Positions 1 to 11,319 of a DNA stretch of 38,867 bases are shown here, in pieces; position 1 is the stretch's first letter, and every line of letters starts with the position of its first letter. The position numbers and the translations under genes were made by a program. Below the pieces are notes generated by a model, which did not search any database, was not told the DNA's origin, and saw only the letters and a program-made list of their open reading frames with translations. Source of the stretch: Chara braunii (Eukaryota; Streptophyta; Charophyceae; Charales; Characeae); contig BFEA01000180.1 in the NCBI GenBank assembly GCA_003427395.1, positions 793,762 through 832,628 on the forward strand, in the 5' to 3' direction.

Positions 1-310
1 GAAGAGAAGAAGAAGGGGAGGAGGAGGAAGGAGGAGATGGAGAGGGAGATAGAGAGGGAGAAGATGGAGGGAGAGAAGAAGGAAAAGAAGAAGAAGAAGA
101 AGAAGAAGAAGAAGAAGGAAGAGGATGAAGTAGATGAGGTAGGGAAGATAAAGAAGAGGATGGAGAAGAGGAAGAAGAAGAAGGTGAAGAAGAAGAGGGC
201 AAAGAAGAGGGAAAGGGGGGGGAAGAAGAAGAGGAAGAAGAATAAGAAGGAGACGAAGAAGAATAAGAAGAAGAAAAAGAAGAAGAAAAAGAAGAAGAAA
301 AAGAAGATGA
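1..310. repeat. Purine-rich GAA/AAG microsatellite
   Basis: Almost pure A/G on the plus strand, dominated by AAG and GAA triplets with GAGG patches. A Lys/Glu-only reading frame crosses it, but that is a by-product of the triplet repeat and is not called as a gene. Confidence 0.9.
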
Positions 311-1500
311 GAGATTTTCTTCTTTCCATTCACCTTGCTAGTGTCTTATAGATGGAGGTTTCAATCTTGATGAGGCCTTGCTCAATTCCTCCTTGGCTAT
401 GGCTTCCTCCTTCTCCAAGCGCTTCTTCCTTCTTCCTTACTCTTCCCCAAGCTATGGCAAACTCCCTCAGTTATGGCTATGGAATCCTCTCCTCTAGGAA
501 GGCTTAATGGGGCTCCTCTAGCCTCTCCTTCTCTCCTACACCCAGGGGGGATATGGCGGATCACCTCCCAAGTGTCTCTCCCACCATCACTATCATGTAG
601 AGTCTTCCCCACTACCTCCTAGTCTCCTCTAAGCTCTCCCACTAGCATGGGTTCCTCCCTCCTCACTCCAAGTGCAAAGGTGCTCTTGTGAGCTCACTTG
701 GGCAGCATGGGCACTCCTCATGCAAATGTGAGAGTGGCGGACTGCATCCTCACCTTATGTAGGCTGAAACCAGCAGTCCGGCCAGGCCATGAGCCTCCCC
801 ATGAGCCTTGGAGTGAACCGAGGTACCCCCAAGGCAAAATTCACTTACTTGGCCCTTCTGGGTACCTGGGCCTCCTTTTGGCCAAGTACATGCAATCCAA
901 GTGGTTGGTACCAACTCGAACTGCCTCTTGGCCTACTCCGGCCTCTTTTTCATTGCTGAAATGCTGCCCCCTAGGGTCCTAATGCCCAAGGGGCAGCAAT
1001 ACTTGGAAGAAAAAGGCCTTGTGGGCCTTATTCTCGATTTTTTCAAGTTTCGGCCTCTTTTGAGTAGGCCGGAGCATTTTTCCATATGGCGGCACATTTT
1101 CAGCCTTGGATCTGGCTGAGATCCAAGGCCAGCAATAATCCGAGCTACCCCCTAGTAGCCCTTGCTTCAATTTTGAGCCCCTAAGTTCAGTTTTTCAATT
1201 TTTTGTGCATCTTGCTCTCTTTTTGGGCCAAATGCATTGTTTTGTCATTTTCCCTCTTTTGTTTCTTTCCATTTTGGGCTGCCACCTCATTTCGGAGTTA
1301 GCCGTTTTGAGCTGGCCCACAAAAAGACGGCTAATTACTCTCTACCATGAGATCTGATCTCAGATCCATGGTCCAAAAGAAAACCGGTCACTTCCTTTTT
1401 CCATTTTCTCTCATTTTCAGCTTTTTAATTCAAATTTTATTGGAATATGGCCCTAAGGGCCATACCTCTGCAATCCGGATTGCCCTCCCTCATTCTGNGA
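311..1500. other. Non-coding stretch with short perfect hairpins
   Basis: No recognisable coding region. Two perfect inverted repeats stand out. TGCTGCCCC (962-970) pairs with GGGGCAGCA (990-998). An 11-bp stem at 1103-1113 and 1119-1129 (GCCTTGGATCT / AGATCCAAGGC) has a 5-nt loop. A single undetermined base lies at 1498. The hairpins suggest remnants of non-autonomous elements, but no target duplication is visible. Confidence 0.5.
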
Positions 1501-2110
1501 GGGATGAGGTCACTGTTGGGACCTGCCAGTCCCTACTGTGTAGGTCCCAATAGGTCGGCACATTCTCCTCCACTCTTTTTTCCCTCTTTGTCTCATTCTC
1601 CCTCCTTTTTCTCTCTTTTTTCTTTATTTTTCTTCTATTTCTGTTTTGACAAGTGTCAAACTGCTGTGCACCCTCTTTCTAGGCCCTAGGACCTCATTCA
1701 AGGCCAGGTTAATGGCTGTTACATGGTCGTTACATCTCGGATTCCAATAATGGCACCCCCATGCTCCTAGGAGGCTCCATTTTGCTCCCGTTTGCCCAAT
1801 TTTGAGCCCCTTTTGCTCCGATTTTCTAAGGGTAGCCTTTTTCTCATGTTGGGCCTCTCAAGGCACTATTTTCTTACGCCTTGCTAGTCCGAGATATCCT
1901 GGGCTGCTGGCCAGCCTTCCCAACACCCTTATTTCATTTTTCTTTCTCTCATGGCTCTCCCACTTGCTCCCACTAGTGCTTGCACTTGCACTAGTGGTGC
2001 TAATATTTTTCATCGTCTAGATCCTCGATCTCGACTGCACCGCTTGCTTGCACAATTATTCCTTGTGGTTGCTCATGGTTCCCTTGGAACATCCCAAGTC
2101 CCCGCCATTC
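1500..2110 (+). repeat. Degenerate long direct repeat, copy A
   Basis: About 600 bp that matches 2950-3550 in the same orientation with many substitutions and indels. Shared landmarks in order are: a T/C-rich tract, AAGTGTCAA, a CTCGGA...AATAATG block, CTCCGATTTTCT, and a CACTAGT-centred motif followed by GGTGCTAATATT. The two copies start about 1.4 kb apart. No protein is recognisable, so this is an old duplicated repeat of unknown family. Confidence 0.55.
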
Positions 2111-2420
2111 TCCTCCATACTAGTCTCATGTTCTTGTCCCACCGGTGGTCCCGCCGGCGCATGTCCCATTTTTCGATTTTGATTATTTTGACCCATTTGG
2201 TCCGCAACAACATTTCGAACGGCGTTCCATTTTTATTTTTTTGAGGTCCATTGCCCTTGGTGGTCCCATCATTTCTACATGTGTGCCGATTTTTCTAGGC
2301 CACGAGATCTCATCTTACGGTCGTCGTTTACCGTCTTTACTTGCCCCCTTGTCGAAATTGCTCCTTTCTAGCCTTTTCGGGTTTGCCGTAGCCCATTTCC
2401 CCTTGGCCTTGGCATCCTCA

Positions 2421-2742
2421 TGCAGTCCGTAATTTCTCGAACTGCAGTCATGGCTGTTTTCCATACCCACAGCCCCACTACTTGCCTCATGTTGAAAGAA
2501 AGTGAAGCGTTAAGTTTTCTAGTGCATCCGGGTTCAATATTGGCTCCGGATGCATCCAGAACATGTGTTTTCCTTCCCCCATGCAGTCCGTTGTAACTCG
2601 GACTGCAATGGGGATCAATTCCTTAGCCCCAATGCCCCACAACTAGCCCTCACTCAAAAGAAAAAGAAACGGTCAACTCCCAAGTGCATTCGGACTTGAT
2701 TTTGACTCTGGATGCACCTAAAACATGTGTTTCTTCTCATGC
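2421..2742 (+). repeat. 161-bp tandem repeat, two units, hairpin at each unit start
   Basis: Unit 1 starts at 2421 and unit 2 at 2582. A third, diverged start is visible near 2744. Each unit opens with TGCAGTCCG, an 8-nt loop, and the inverted CGGACTGCA (one mismatch in unit 1). Each later contains a second inverted motif around GCATCCGG/CCGGATGC and then ACATGTGTTT. The same 9-bp-stem hairpin recurs at 3155-3180. Confidence 0.75.
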
Positions 2743-2770
2743 ATGCATTCCGTTTTACTCCAGTAAGAGG

Positions 2771-2817
2771 CCTTGATTTTCTTTGATTTTCTCTGCAAAA
2801 ATCAAAGAAAATCAAAG
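2771..2817. repeat. Near-perfect 20-bp inverted repeat
   Basis: The left arm 2771-2790 and right arm 2798-2817 are reverse complements with one mismatch, separated by the 7-nt loop CTCTGCA. The arms are themselves built from TTGATTTTC-like direct repeats. Either a small foldback or a slippage product; no function can be assigned. Confidence 0.8.
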
Positions 2818-2949
2818 TCCTTTGTAACCGCCATATTCCAGAATGAATCTGGTCACGGATGAATCTCCCCAAGTGACCGTTTTTTACCGTTAAGGTTTTT
2901 TTCTCTTTTTTTTTCTTTTCTTTTCTTTTCTTTTCTCTTTCTCCTCCTT

Positions 2950-3550
2950 TCTTGGACAGTAGGGACCTGTCAGTCCCAACCTATGGCAGTCCCTACTGAC
3001 TGCCAACTCACTCATTCACTCTCACTCCTTTTGTCTTATTCCCCCCCACTTTCTTTTCTTTTCTCTCTTTTTTCTAGCATGCCAAGTGTCAAGTGCCCGT
3101 TAAGGCCCTTTTCTAGCCTCTTCCTCTTAGTTTTGGCCCTCACTATGCCCAAGGTGCAGTCCGTTATTTCTCGGACTGCAATAATGACCTTCCCATGCCC
3201 ATAGGAGCCTCCTTTTACTCCTACACTTCTTCCCCAATGGTCCCTCCTACTCCGATTTTCTCCCGGAGGGCTATTTTTCACATGGGGTCTTATTTGACTT
3301 TATTTTCTTGAGGGAGGCTGATCCGAGATTTTTTGGATTGCTTCCATGCCTCCCACTTCAGTTTTCTTTACTTTTCCTTTTCCTTTCGGCCTTCCCGTTT
3401 GTCACCACTAGTACTTGCACTAGTGGTGCTAATATTCTTGGTCGTCAAGATGTCGATCTTGACGGTGCACCTTGCATTTATTATTTTCCCCTCCTGCGGT
3501 GCCGCCGTTTCTTCTTGGGACTTTCACATGTCCCCGCTACTTGTCAAGTT
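2950..3550 (+). repeat. Degenerate long direct repeat, copy B
   Basis: Partner of the copy at 1500-2110. It includes the perfect hairpin TGCAGTCCG (3155-3163) / CGGACTGCA (3172-3180) and the CACTAGT...GGTGCTAATATT block near 3405-3435. Confidence 0.55.
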
Positions 3551-3705
3551 GGTGGTCCCCGACACTTTAGTCACGTCGGTGGTCCCCGATACTTAGTCCC
3601 GTCGGTGGTCCTCGACACTTAGTCCAGTCGGCTGTCCCCGATACTTAGTCCCATCGACGGCCCCCGGCACATTAGTCCCGTCGACAGTCCCCGACACATT
3701 TCGCC
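3550..3705 (+). repeat. Minisatellite of 26-28 bp, about six units
   Basis: Successive diverged units share the pattern GTCGGTGGTCCCCGAYACTT followed by AGTCCC. The starts fall near 3551, 3578, 3604 and on to about 3700. The last two units drift to CGACGGCCCCC and CGACAGTCCCC. Confidence 0.75.
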
Positions 3706-6700
3706 CCGTATGCCATTATTTTTACTTAGTCCCACGTGGCCCCGGGTGCCTTTCCCCGAGGTGTCCCATGCTCCTTGTGCGTCTTGTCACCCCATAGCGA
3801 CCCCTCTCCTTAGTCTTTCCCCGCGCTTTGTGCATGCCGATCTCTTTGGTCGTGGGCCTCCGCTCCGAGGCTCCCGTAGGTGGCCTCCGTGTTGGCCCTC
3901 ATTTACTGGCTTTCCACGGCTCCTGGCTGCCCATTCCTCGACTTCCTCATTCCCTTCTTGCTGTCGCTCTGCAATTGTTAGTTCAAAGGGCATTCCGATG
4001 GCCCTCCCTGCCTCCTGCTATGTTTTGTGTGCCCCTGTTCTTGCGCTCGCTTGCTTTCCATCGCTAGTTCTTTCCCTCTGTGGTTCTCTCCTCAGGGCAT
4101 CACTCCCTTCTGCAGCCTAATCCTTTGTCTTTTCTCTCTCCTGCTTCCTCACTCCAGATTTCTCTGTTGTGCACAAATTGTCCGTATTCAATCTCTCGAG
4201 TGCTAGGAAGTTATTCGAGACCCACCAGTCTCGACAACGGCCCGGAAACAGGTTCATCTGCTTCTCAACGGGTTCAGATGCAAGACCTATCTGTGCTAGA
4301 AACTGCTGATACGAATGCACAGCTGAGCCAGGGTCTGCTCGATTACTTTGAATACAGACGTGCTTGCTCTCTTTTCACATATTTAAATGAGTGTTCACTT
4401 GACGTCCCCTCCCCGTAGACACAACAGACAGAGAGAGATATAGAAACACAGACTCCGCCAGCATAGCAAGGGGGCATTCACATAACACATAATTTAATCA
4501 TACATCTCATGGTAAGGGGGCTCATAAGGCCCCTGCTTGCAAACAAAGCAGAGTACCACTGCGTACTCAGTGGGATCCGGACTAACACTCTGCGGCACAG
4601 GTCATGGAAACTAGATAGAGGTTTGGATAAGTTCCAAACCTTGGTTCTGTATGAAGGGGCTCTGCGACGCTTCTCGCTTTAATCCCCCTTGTGAGTACTA
4701 AGTTTTTCATGAGATGTCTTTCATACGAGACATTAATGACGGAATCTACTCTTAAATAGTACACAGCGTACCACGAGTAGAGAACCACACCCTAATGGTT
4801 CGCATATAACTGTGGGTGAAGGACTGCACTCGAATAGTACGTGGAGTGCTATTGACGATAAAGGGCATCTAGAAATTTTTATACAGGGTACTACTTGGCA
4901 AACCTCGTTGAATAAGTAGGTGAAAACATGGTGCAATTTAACCTAGGCCAGGACTCAGTTTTGAGTGGAACCAGACCCACGTCAGCCTCACGTTTTAAGT
5001 CTCTCCTCTACAGTGTTTGTTCAGTCTTCACTCAGAGCTTTTCGAAAATTCAGTACTCGTCCAGTAGCTCGTGATTATTCTCTTTTGAACATTTACTGGT
5101 ATAGTGCCAGCATCGCCCTCACTTCTCACGAGGCCTTAATTTCGACACACTCTGGGAAGTTTAGAATTAGCGTTGACAGACGAACCCTCTCTTAGGACCA
5201 GTTTAGTTATCAAGGGATGACGCTAATCCCCATCAATCAAAAACTTTGCGAGCAAGTATGCAACTCTCCTAAGTACTGCATACTTCTTTCCCATCAGGTG
5301 AGCATGAACAATCACATAAATAGGTAGTATGATTACTTTTGATTAACGTGTTTAGCAATCTTCACTCCTTCCTGTGGAGAAGATATACACTGACTGACAA
5401 GTTAGAGCCTCTTTGATGAACTCCAGAGTCCAATACTAGACACGAAGCTCGCCAGGTTCAGTCAGCAGTCTCTCCCTGTGACGATTCCTCTGGCGAAGAG
5501 TGCAACGGTAACTCTTGGTTACATTCCAAAGATAAGGCCCAACGAAGAAGAACAACTCAAATATCAACCAAGCAATCCTGAACACCAAATGAGCACTGGC
5601 ATCACGTCAGAAGTCACTCAATAATCAACACACATGAGAGGATAACTCCAGAGTGAAGTAAGACGTGATCTTGGGCGAAGGTAGGATGGTAGTTCACCCA
5701 AAATCTTCTTTATTTGACCTCCAATTGTTTCCCAACCTTCCACAAAATTTGATCATCAATCCCGTAAACCCTCTCTTATTTTCATTCCTCGTCCGTCCTT
5801 TTTTCCCCAATTCTCTCCCACGCTTTTCACCTCCACACTCTGCCTCAAAGGCAAAGATCACAACCCAAGTAATTAGTTTACCAGCGAGCCCACTTATGAG
5901 AATTTGACTCCCCTTATTAATAGTGGTTTTAGGAATCAGCGAGAGAATAAAGCAAAACCGCACTCGTGTCACTACCATCGACCAGTATAGTGGTAGCCGG
6001 ATCACGTCCGTTGCCGGGCAAACAGCTGCATGAGCTCAACGAGCACCTGCCTTACGGTCAAAAGAAAGAAAAGGGTAGCACTAAAGGGAAAAAAGTTATC
6101 AGCCGGTAGCAATCAACGTAGAATACAAAAACGCTTGGGATTGTGACTTTGGGTGTCAAGATTAATCCCAAATTAAGATTGCGCCACTAAAAAAAATAAA
6201 CTGGCTTAACCTCTCTGGGAATGGCCGCCTGCCCTGCTTAGACGCTGCACCTTCGACTATCTCGCCATGACCTCATCAACGCAGTGGAGAGCAATGATTG
6301 TCAATATGGGGACAAGCACCCATAGCAACAGAGTGCAAGAAGCGATCTCGTCTAGGAGGATAACGTGACAATGGAGATCAGCCTTTGTGAATCGGGGTTA
6401 AAGGCGTCGATGTGCTCGACTGAGTCGTTCTGCATTTGGATCAACAGTTCATAGAACTCTCCCCTCACATTAGAGACACTACCCTTTGACTTCCCTCTCT
6501 CCTATGCATCTCATAAATTTCCCAGTCTTGCTCTCCTCTAGTCCTTATTAGTCACTTCATTATCACACAACTCCATCCAGTAGTATCGGTCTCTCCGCCC
6601 TTGTTTTCAAGCCCTAATAATCATCGTCACGAGATGTAGCCAGTACAACAGACCCATGCATGAGAGTGTCCACGAGCGATGACCAACAAACGCAAGGACA

Positions 6701-8000
6701 TTTGATACTCAGAGAACTCGCGCACCTCGCTTCACAGGTCTCCCGTGCACGTCACTCTCACCACCGCCCATAAGCACTTCGCGTCCTTAGACGCGTCATT
6801 ATCATCTCTACCTCCTCTTCGTAGTGCCACAGATGAAGATCGTAGCGAGGAGTTGACGTCAACCTTGGGGCTCAAGCGCGCCTCGCAGGAACCATACTTT
6901 CACTCGCCGCCCATCCTCTTTGCTCTCGTTCTCGATCACCCATGAGCCTAGGCTAAGCGCTCGCCCCCGACCATCTATGCACCAGTGGTGGAGGGTAGTC
7001 AGACGCGTAGAGAACAGTGGAACACATACCCGTGCTGACGTCAACAGTAGTCTTTCTCTTTCGGAGGACCCACGCGCCAGATCTCTCTCTTTCTCTCTCT
7101 GTGTCTCTCTCTGGGTCCAATACACGCACATAACCACCTCATGCTTTTCCCCACGGCCCACAAGCGTCGAGCCCTCTATGGTCTAGTCTCTGTCGACCCT
7201 GGTCTCCCTCTCACTATTCGCCTTTCTTACTTCCCTTCCATAACTGCCCTCCGCGTTTACCTTGAACAAAACGAGTAGTCTTTTCTGTCCCGCGGCGCTG
7301 AGCTGGCCTCGGACCATCCTCTACTGACTTCATAAGTGGGTGGTTCCGGCGGACCTCGTCCAGTCCATGCCAGGATTGGGTCTCCGCCTCCAAGTCACTC
7401 GCGTCACTCCCTGCCTCACAATCGCGGTCTAAGTGTTGTTGTTCCCAATCCAACGTGTCCGCGGAGGTCCCCTCGTCCAGGTACGTGACTGTCACTTTCA
7501 TCTCGTTCGTGACCCCGTCCCGTCTGCACCTTCTATCTGTGTGGTCTCTAGCCTCAGTAATCGCCATCTACAGGTCTGGGTCTCCTCTCATTTCTTCCTC
7601 TCTCCCCCCTTCTACATTTATCTTCAGCTTCAACTCCCGCCTGCCATAGCTGTAGTCTAGCACGGCCGTCACTGTAGGCCCATGTCCCGACATTCGCTCC
7701 CACCTGCAGAGTGACTGGATGCATCTCGGCCTATAGCCGTATAACCCCTGACTCCGCACCATGACTGTGTCCACTTCACTCGAGAGCCGGGACCGAGCCA
7801 TCCCAGAATAGCTTCAGCTCAATACTCTGAGCACTAGCAGACAGCTGCCGCACATCCCCTTCACCACTCACCTCTCACACCTCAACTTGTCAGCACACGG
7901 CACAACATAATCTCATATATGCTTTTTTTTCTGAGACTAAACTCCCCCTTTTCTTTTATAGGATCGCCCCCTACAGCGATCCCCGCGTTCTAAATGAAGG
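3706..8000. other. Long unassigned region, no gene recognised
   Basis: Open frames here are short, lack recognisable domains and overlap on both strands. The longest plus-strand one (3710-4120, ATG start) is Pro/Ser/Leu-rich and probably compositional. Near 4745-4850 two similar blocks carry AATAGTAC motifs, hinting at repetitive DNA. At 7080-7115 there is a short CTCTCT tract. I see no RNA gene or promoter that I can defend. Confidence 0.4.
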
Positions 8001-9400
8001 ATTCAGATTAACCTTTTTCCAAATCTTTTTAGATTCAAAAATTTTAAAGATCTAAAATAATAAAATAAATTAAAACTAAATAATTTAAGAGACGCTTGAG
8101 TCCAGAACCCAACGGTCGAGCACGAACTAAACCTCGCGTTACCGTCAGTCTCAAATTCTAGTGGTAGGACTACAGACTCAACACTATGGTCCCATAATGG
8201 GATATCGACGGGCGGTCATCCTTCTTTAAAACCTGCAGTTGGACTACTGCCATTGGGTACCTGTGTCCGATGGCAAGGAGGGGGCTTATGACTCTCCGCA
8301 GAGGGTGATAGGCCTCCTACCAATGCGGTCGCGGTTTACCCTTCTTTTGGGACCCTACAACATGGTGCTCAACCGGACAGGTCGTCCACAGGCGATACAC
8401 GAAAGGTCGGCCAGCTCAGACTGTAGAACACAGTCCAAAGCCCGAAATTCGAGCCGTTCGCCTTCCCGCAAAATAGCAGACCGAAGGGAAAGTCGAGTCT
8501 GACTGCCGTGCGAAAAGGAAAATCAAAGCCACTGGTTTCTCCCCGAACTAAAGCGTGGGTTCAGATCTGACGATTTTTTTAATTTTTTTTTCCTCTTTTT
8601 CTTTTCTTTCCTTCTTTCATTTCACCTAGTCCCTCTCTTTTCTTTTTCCTCTAACAGTGACCTCTGTTCCTCGCACCTAACCCATAACTTGGTGAAGGGG
8701 CACTCTGCGCAGCAGAAAAGACCGCGCCCGTCCCTCTACCTTCGCATCCCAGGGCGCGCCCGGCGGCTACCACGACTACAGGCCGGTAGTGCTCTGTTGT
8801 ACAGCAGGGCGCCGACCCTGCGTGGACCAATGGAAAGTCATGTGGCGCACTCTTTTGTTGAGGGTAGGCACCGACAGGGCTGGTCTATCTCAATGGCACC
8901 ACCCTGGTATCTCAGCGCTGCTACGGAGGTTCGGCGACAGAGTAAGCTGCTGCACGTCCGAAGCATTGGTACCGAACAGGGACTTGGCACACAAAGGAGG
9001 GACGGGACACTGCGCCCTCCGACAGCTTGCGGGTCCGATAGAGGTGTAAAACCGCGTGTACCCTCTATGCTACAGCGAACGAGAAACGCCATCGTCTGGT
9101 TCACCTCTGCAATTGCAACTGATTAGCTTTCGTACTGTGCACTGGTAGCTCGGCGGGGATACACCCACCGAGGTGACACCTCTTGTAAGGTGGAGGTAAG
9201 TCGTCCCTCGCGTAGGCCCATCCTGTCATAAGGGCTCACGAGAGGTATGGCTGGCGTACTTAGCCGGCGCGGCTTGCGGAAGCTCCATTATGTATTCGCG
9301 ACGAGGAACAGACCAACTCCTACTTGACGCAGCCGGGAGGGTCCCGCGCGGCCTTGTGCGGTGCCGGACTGATGCGCTCGACACCGCTATAGCATGCCGC
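8001..9400. other. Unassigned region, AT-rich then GC-rich
   Basis: An AT-rich patch at 8025-8090 gives way to a GC-richer stretch at 8690-9400. A 145-codon open frame at 8689-9126 starts at a non-ATG codon and has no recognisable domain, so it is not called as a gene. Confidence 0.35.
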
Positions 9401-9516
9401 AGACGTTAGAGCTTGAGCAAAAAAAAATTCAGTCTCTCAGTCATAGGTTTAGTCTGAATGGCTTTGGTAAATGTCAGTCTCATAAAGTCCTTCAATTTAA
9501 CGAATAAAAAATCCCC

Positions 9517-9550
9517 GGCAAATACCTTTGTCAGGGTATTTGCCCTGACA
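9517..9550. repeat. Two overlapping, mutually exclusive hairpins
   Basis: GGCAAATACC (9517-9526) pairs perfectly with GGTATTTGCC (9535-9544). TGTCAGGG (9529-9536) pairs perfectly with CCCTGACA (9543-9550). The two stems share bases, so only one can form at a time. No flanking gene explains them. Confidence 0.75.
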
Positions 9551-10700
9551 GTGGTGTGCCCCTTCGATGACCGACTTACCCTATCATGCCCCTGGGGGTT
9601 TTGAAGTTTCATGCAGGCCCCTATAAGTGAGGGGTGAAACTTTTTGGCATGGTACTGAGGCCGTTGGTGGCACTTGCGACCGTTCCCCTGACCCTTGGAG
9701 GGGAACTACTGGGGCATATTGAACATTTGGAATCGATACCCGTAGGGGCATATTTAACATATTTCAGACCCAAAGGACACCAATTTTTTTTTTGGAAACT
9801 TCAATCGTTGTTAGAGGGGCGCAACATGGTAACTCGGTTATCAAAAGGGCGTACCGTAAATAAATGAAAGTTGGAGGGGCATTTTTTAAAAATTCCCTTT
9901 GTTTTATGATTTTTGTTTTCCGGTACATTCATTTTTTATTATTATTTTTTTTAACAGACCCTTATGGCCTTGGCTCCATTTCTATTATGGGGACCGTCAA
10001 TCCGGTTCATATTCCACTTACAAGTCAGAAATAACATTTTACATCATGAAACACACTCACGCTTCCTTCCGTCTGGTCGAAGGAACCCTGACCAACATTG
10101 ATTACTCCAACATCGTGGAGGATTGACTGTTAGCTTGCCTTATGTCCACCTTTCCTCTCAGGTTCACTGCCTGAACCTGTGAGATTAATCACAAAGAACA
10201 AGAAAGGTATCAAAGTTATGGAAGATCTAGTCTTGGAATTAGTCATTCCTGATTACATGGCACGTGATGGATCTTGCGCATCTGTAGGTTGGGATCTCTG
10301 TCTTTTGCAACCGCTTCTGAGTTGTATCAGTCTTTCCACCGTATGCGACAGTCATTCATCTCTGTTTTTTTACCCCCTGCTAGCCAAACCTTAGTGAATT
10401 TTTCCTTAAACCACTAGTACCTCTACCAGTGTTGGAAAATTACAAGTTCCTGTAACTGGAGAATTCAGGGGTGGGACCTAGGGTCGGCAAGTCCCATAAA
10501 TCTTTGTTTTTTTTTGCCCGTGAGTGAAAGGAAAAGAAAAAAAAAACTTTTTGTACTGCAATGATGTCGACCAGGAGGTCGTGCTCACAGTTTTCCTGTA
10601 CAGAATGCATCTTACAACAAAGACGGTTACATTACGAACCTTGTTGTTTTCTTTTTTTTCTTTCTCGTTTGTTTGTTATGAGTCCCCTACCAACGAGGCA
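9551..10700. other. Repetitive non-coding DNA, no gene
   Basis: Contains an interrupted inverted repeat at 9605-9641 (AGTTTCA...CCCCT / AGGGGTGAAACT). The direct motif GGGGCATATT with AACAT occurs twice between 9710 and 9765, with a related GGGGCATTTT near 9876. A/T-rich runs follow. The pattern looks like a non-autonomous repeat, but its ends cannot be fixed. Confidence 0.4.
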
Positions 10701-10705
10701 GGGCA

Positions 10706-11105
10706 GAATCCGTGATTTGCTCTATCTGTGTTTCCTCAGAGGATTGTAACCCTGATCACACTGACACTTAGAGGAATGTATCCAACCATTTTCACGGTCG
10801 AATCCGTGTTTTCATTTTTTTTTTCCTTGTTTTTAGTTTATGAAATCTGACAATCTGAATCCATGATCTTCTTGAGTTGTGTATTCTCAGAGGATTGTAA
10901 CCCTTATCACAATGGCACTGTTTTCGTTTATTTTTTCTTGTTTTTTGTTTATGGAATCTGACAATCTGAATCCGTGATCTGCTCGAGCTGTTTTTCCTCA
11001 GAGGATTGTAACCTTGATCACAATGGCACTTAGAGGAATGTATCCAACTATTTTCACGGTCAAATTTGTGTTTCTGTTTGTTTGTTTTTGTAATCTGACA
11101 AGCTG
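10706..11105 (+). repeat. Tandem repeat, three units of about 108-155 bp
   Basis: The block CTCAGAGGATTGTAACC followed by TGATCACA recurs near 10735, 10890 and 10998. Each is flanked by CAATCTGAATCCRTGAT and a T-rich stretch, and units 1 and 3 also share TTAGAGGAATGTATCCAAC. The array lies just downstream, in the minus direction, of the LINE ORF2 remnant at 11320-12945. It could be that element's 3' untranslated region, with the T-runs being A-rich on the LINE's own strand. That link is an inference. Confidence 0.7.
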
Positions 11106-11319
11106 GTCACGGAGCTGAGATGCCCTCACTGAGGGCACACTCAACACTACCACTTCCAATAATGTATATAACTGCAATCACAGATAAAGGTTTGTTTCAT
11201 TTTGCTTCTTTTTTTGTTTTGTGAGTTTCACGACCGCAACGTTTTGTTTTGTTTTTTTTCCTGTGAAAGTACCATAAAGAAAATGGAGTGGGACCCAGAC
11301 ACGACAAAACTCGGAGCGC

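Noticed and set aside
37-351. Lys/Glu-rich protein
   Set aside because: Pure consequence of the GAA/AAG microsatellite.
6160-6200. Possible minus-strand LTR boundary and primer binding site (TGGCGCAATC after a T-run)
   Set aside because: No matching LTR pair, no coding domain nearby, and only a weak match to known primer binding sites.
8689-9126. 145-codon plus-strand ORF in GC-rich DNA
   Set aside because: Non-ATG start, no domain, and overlapped by other open frames on both strands, as expected for GC-rich non-coding DNA.
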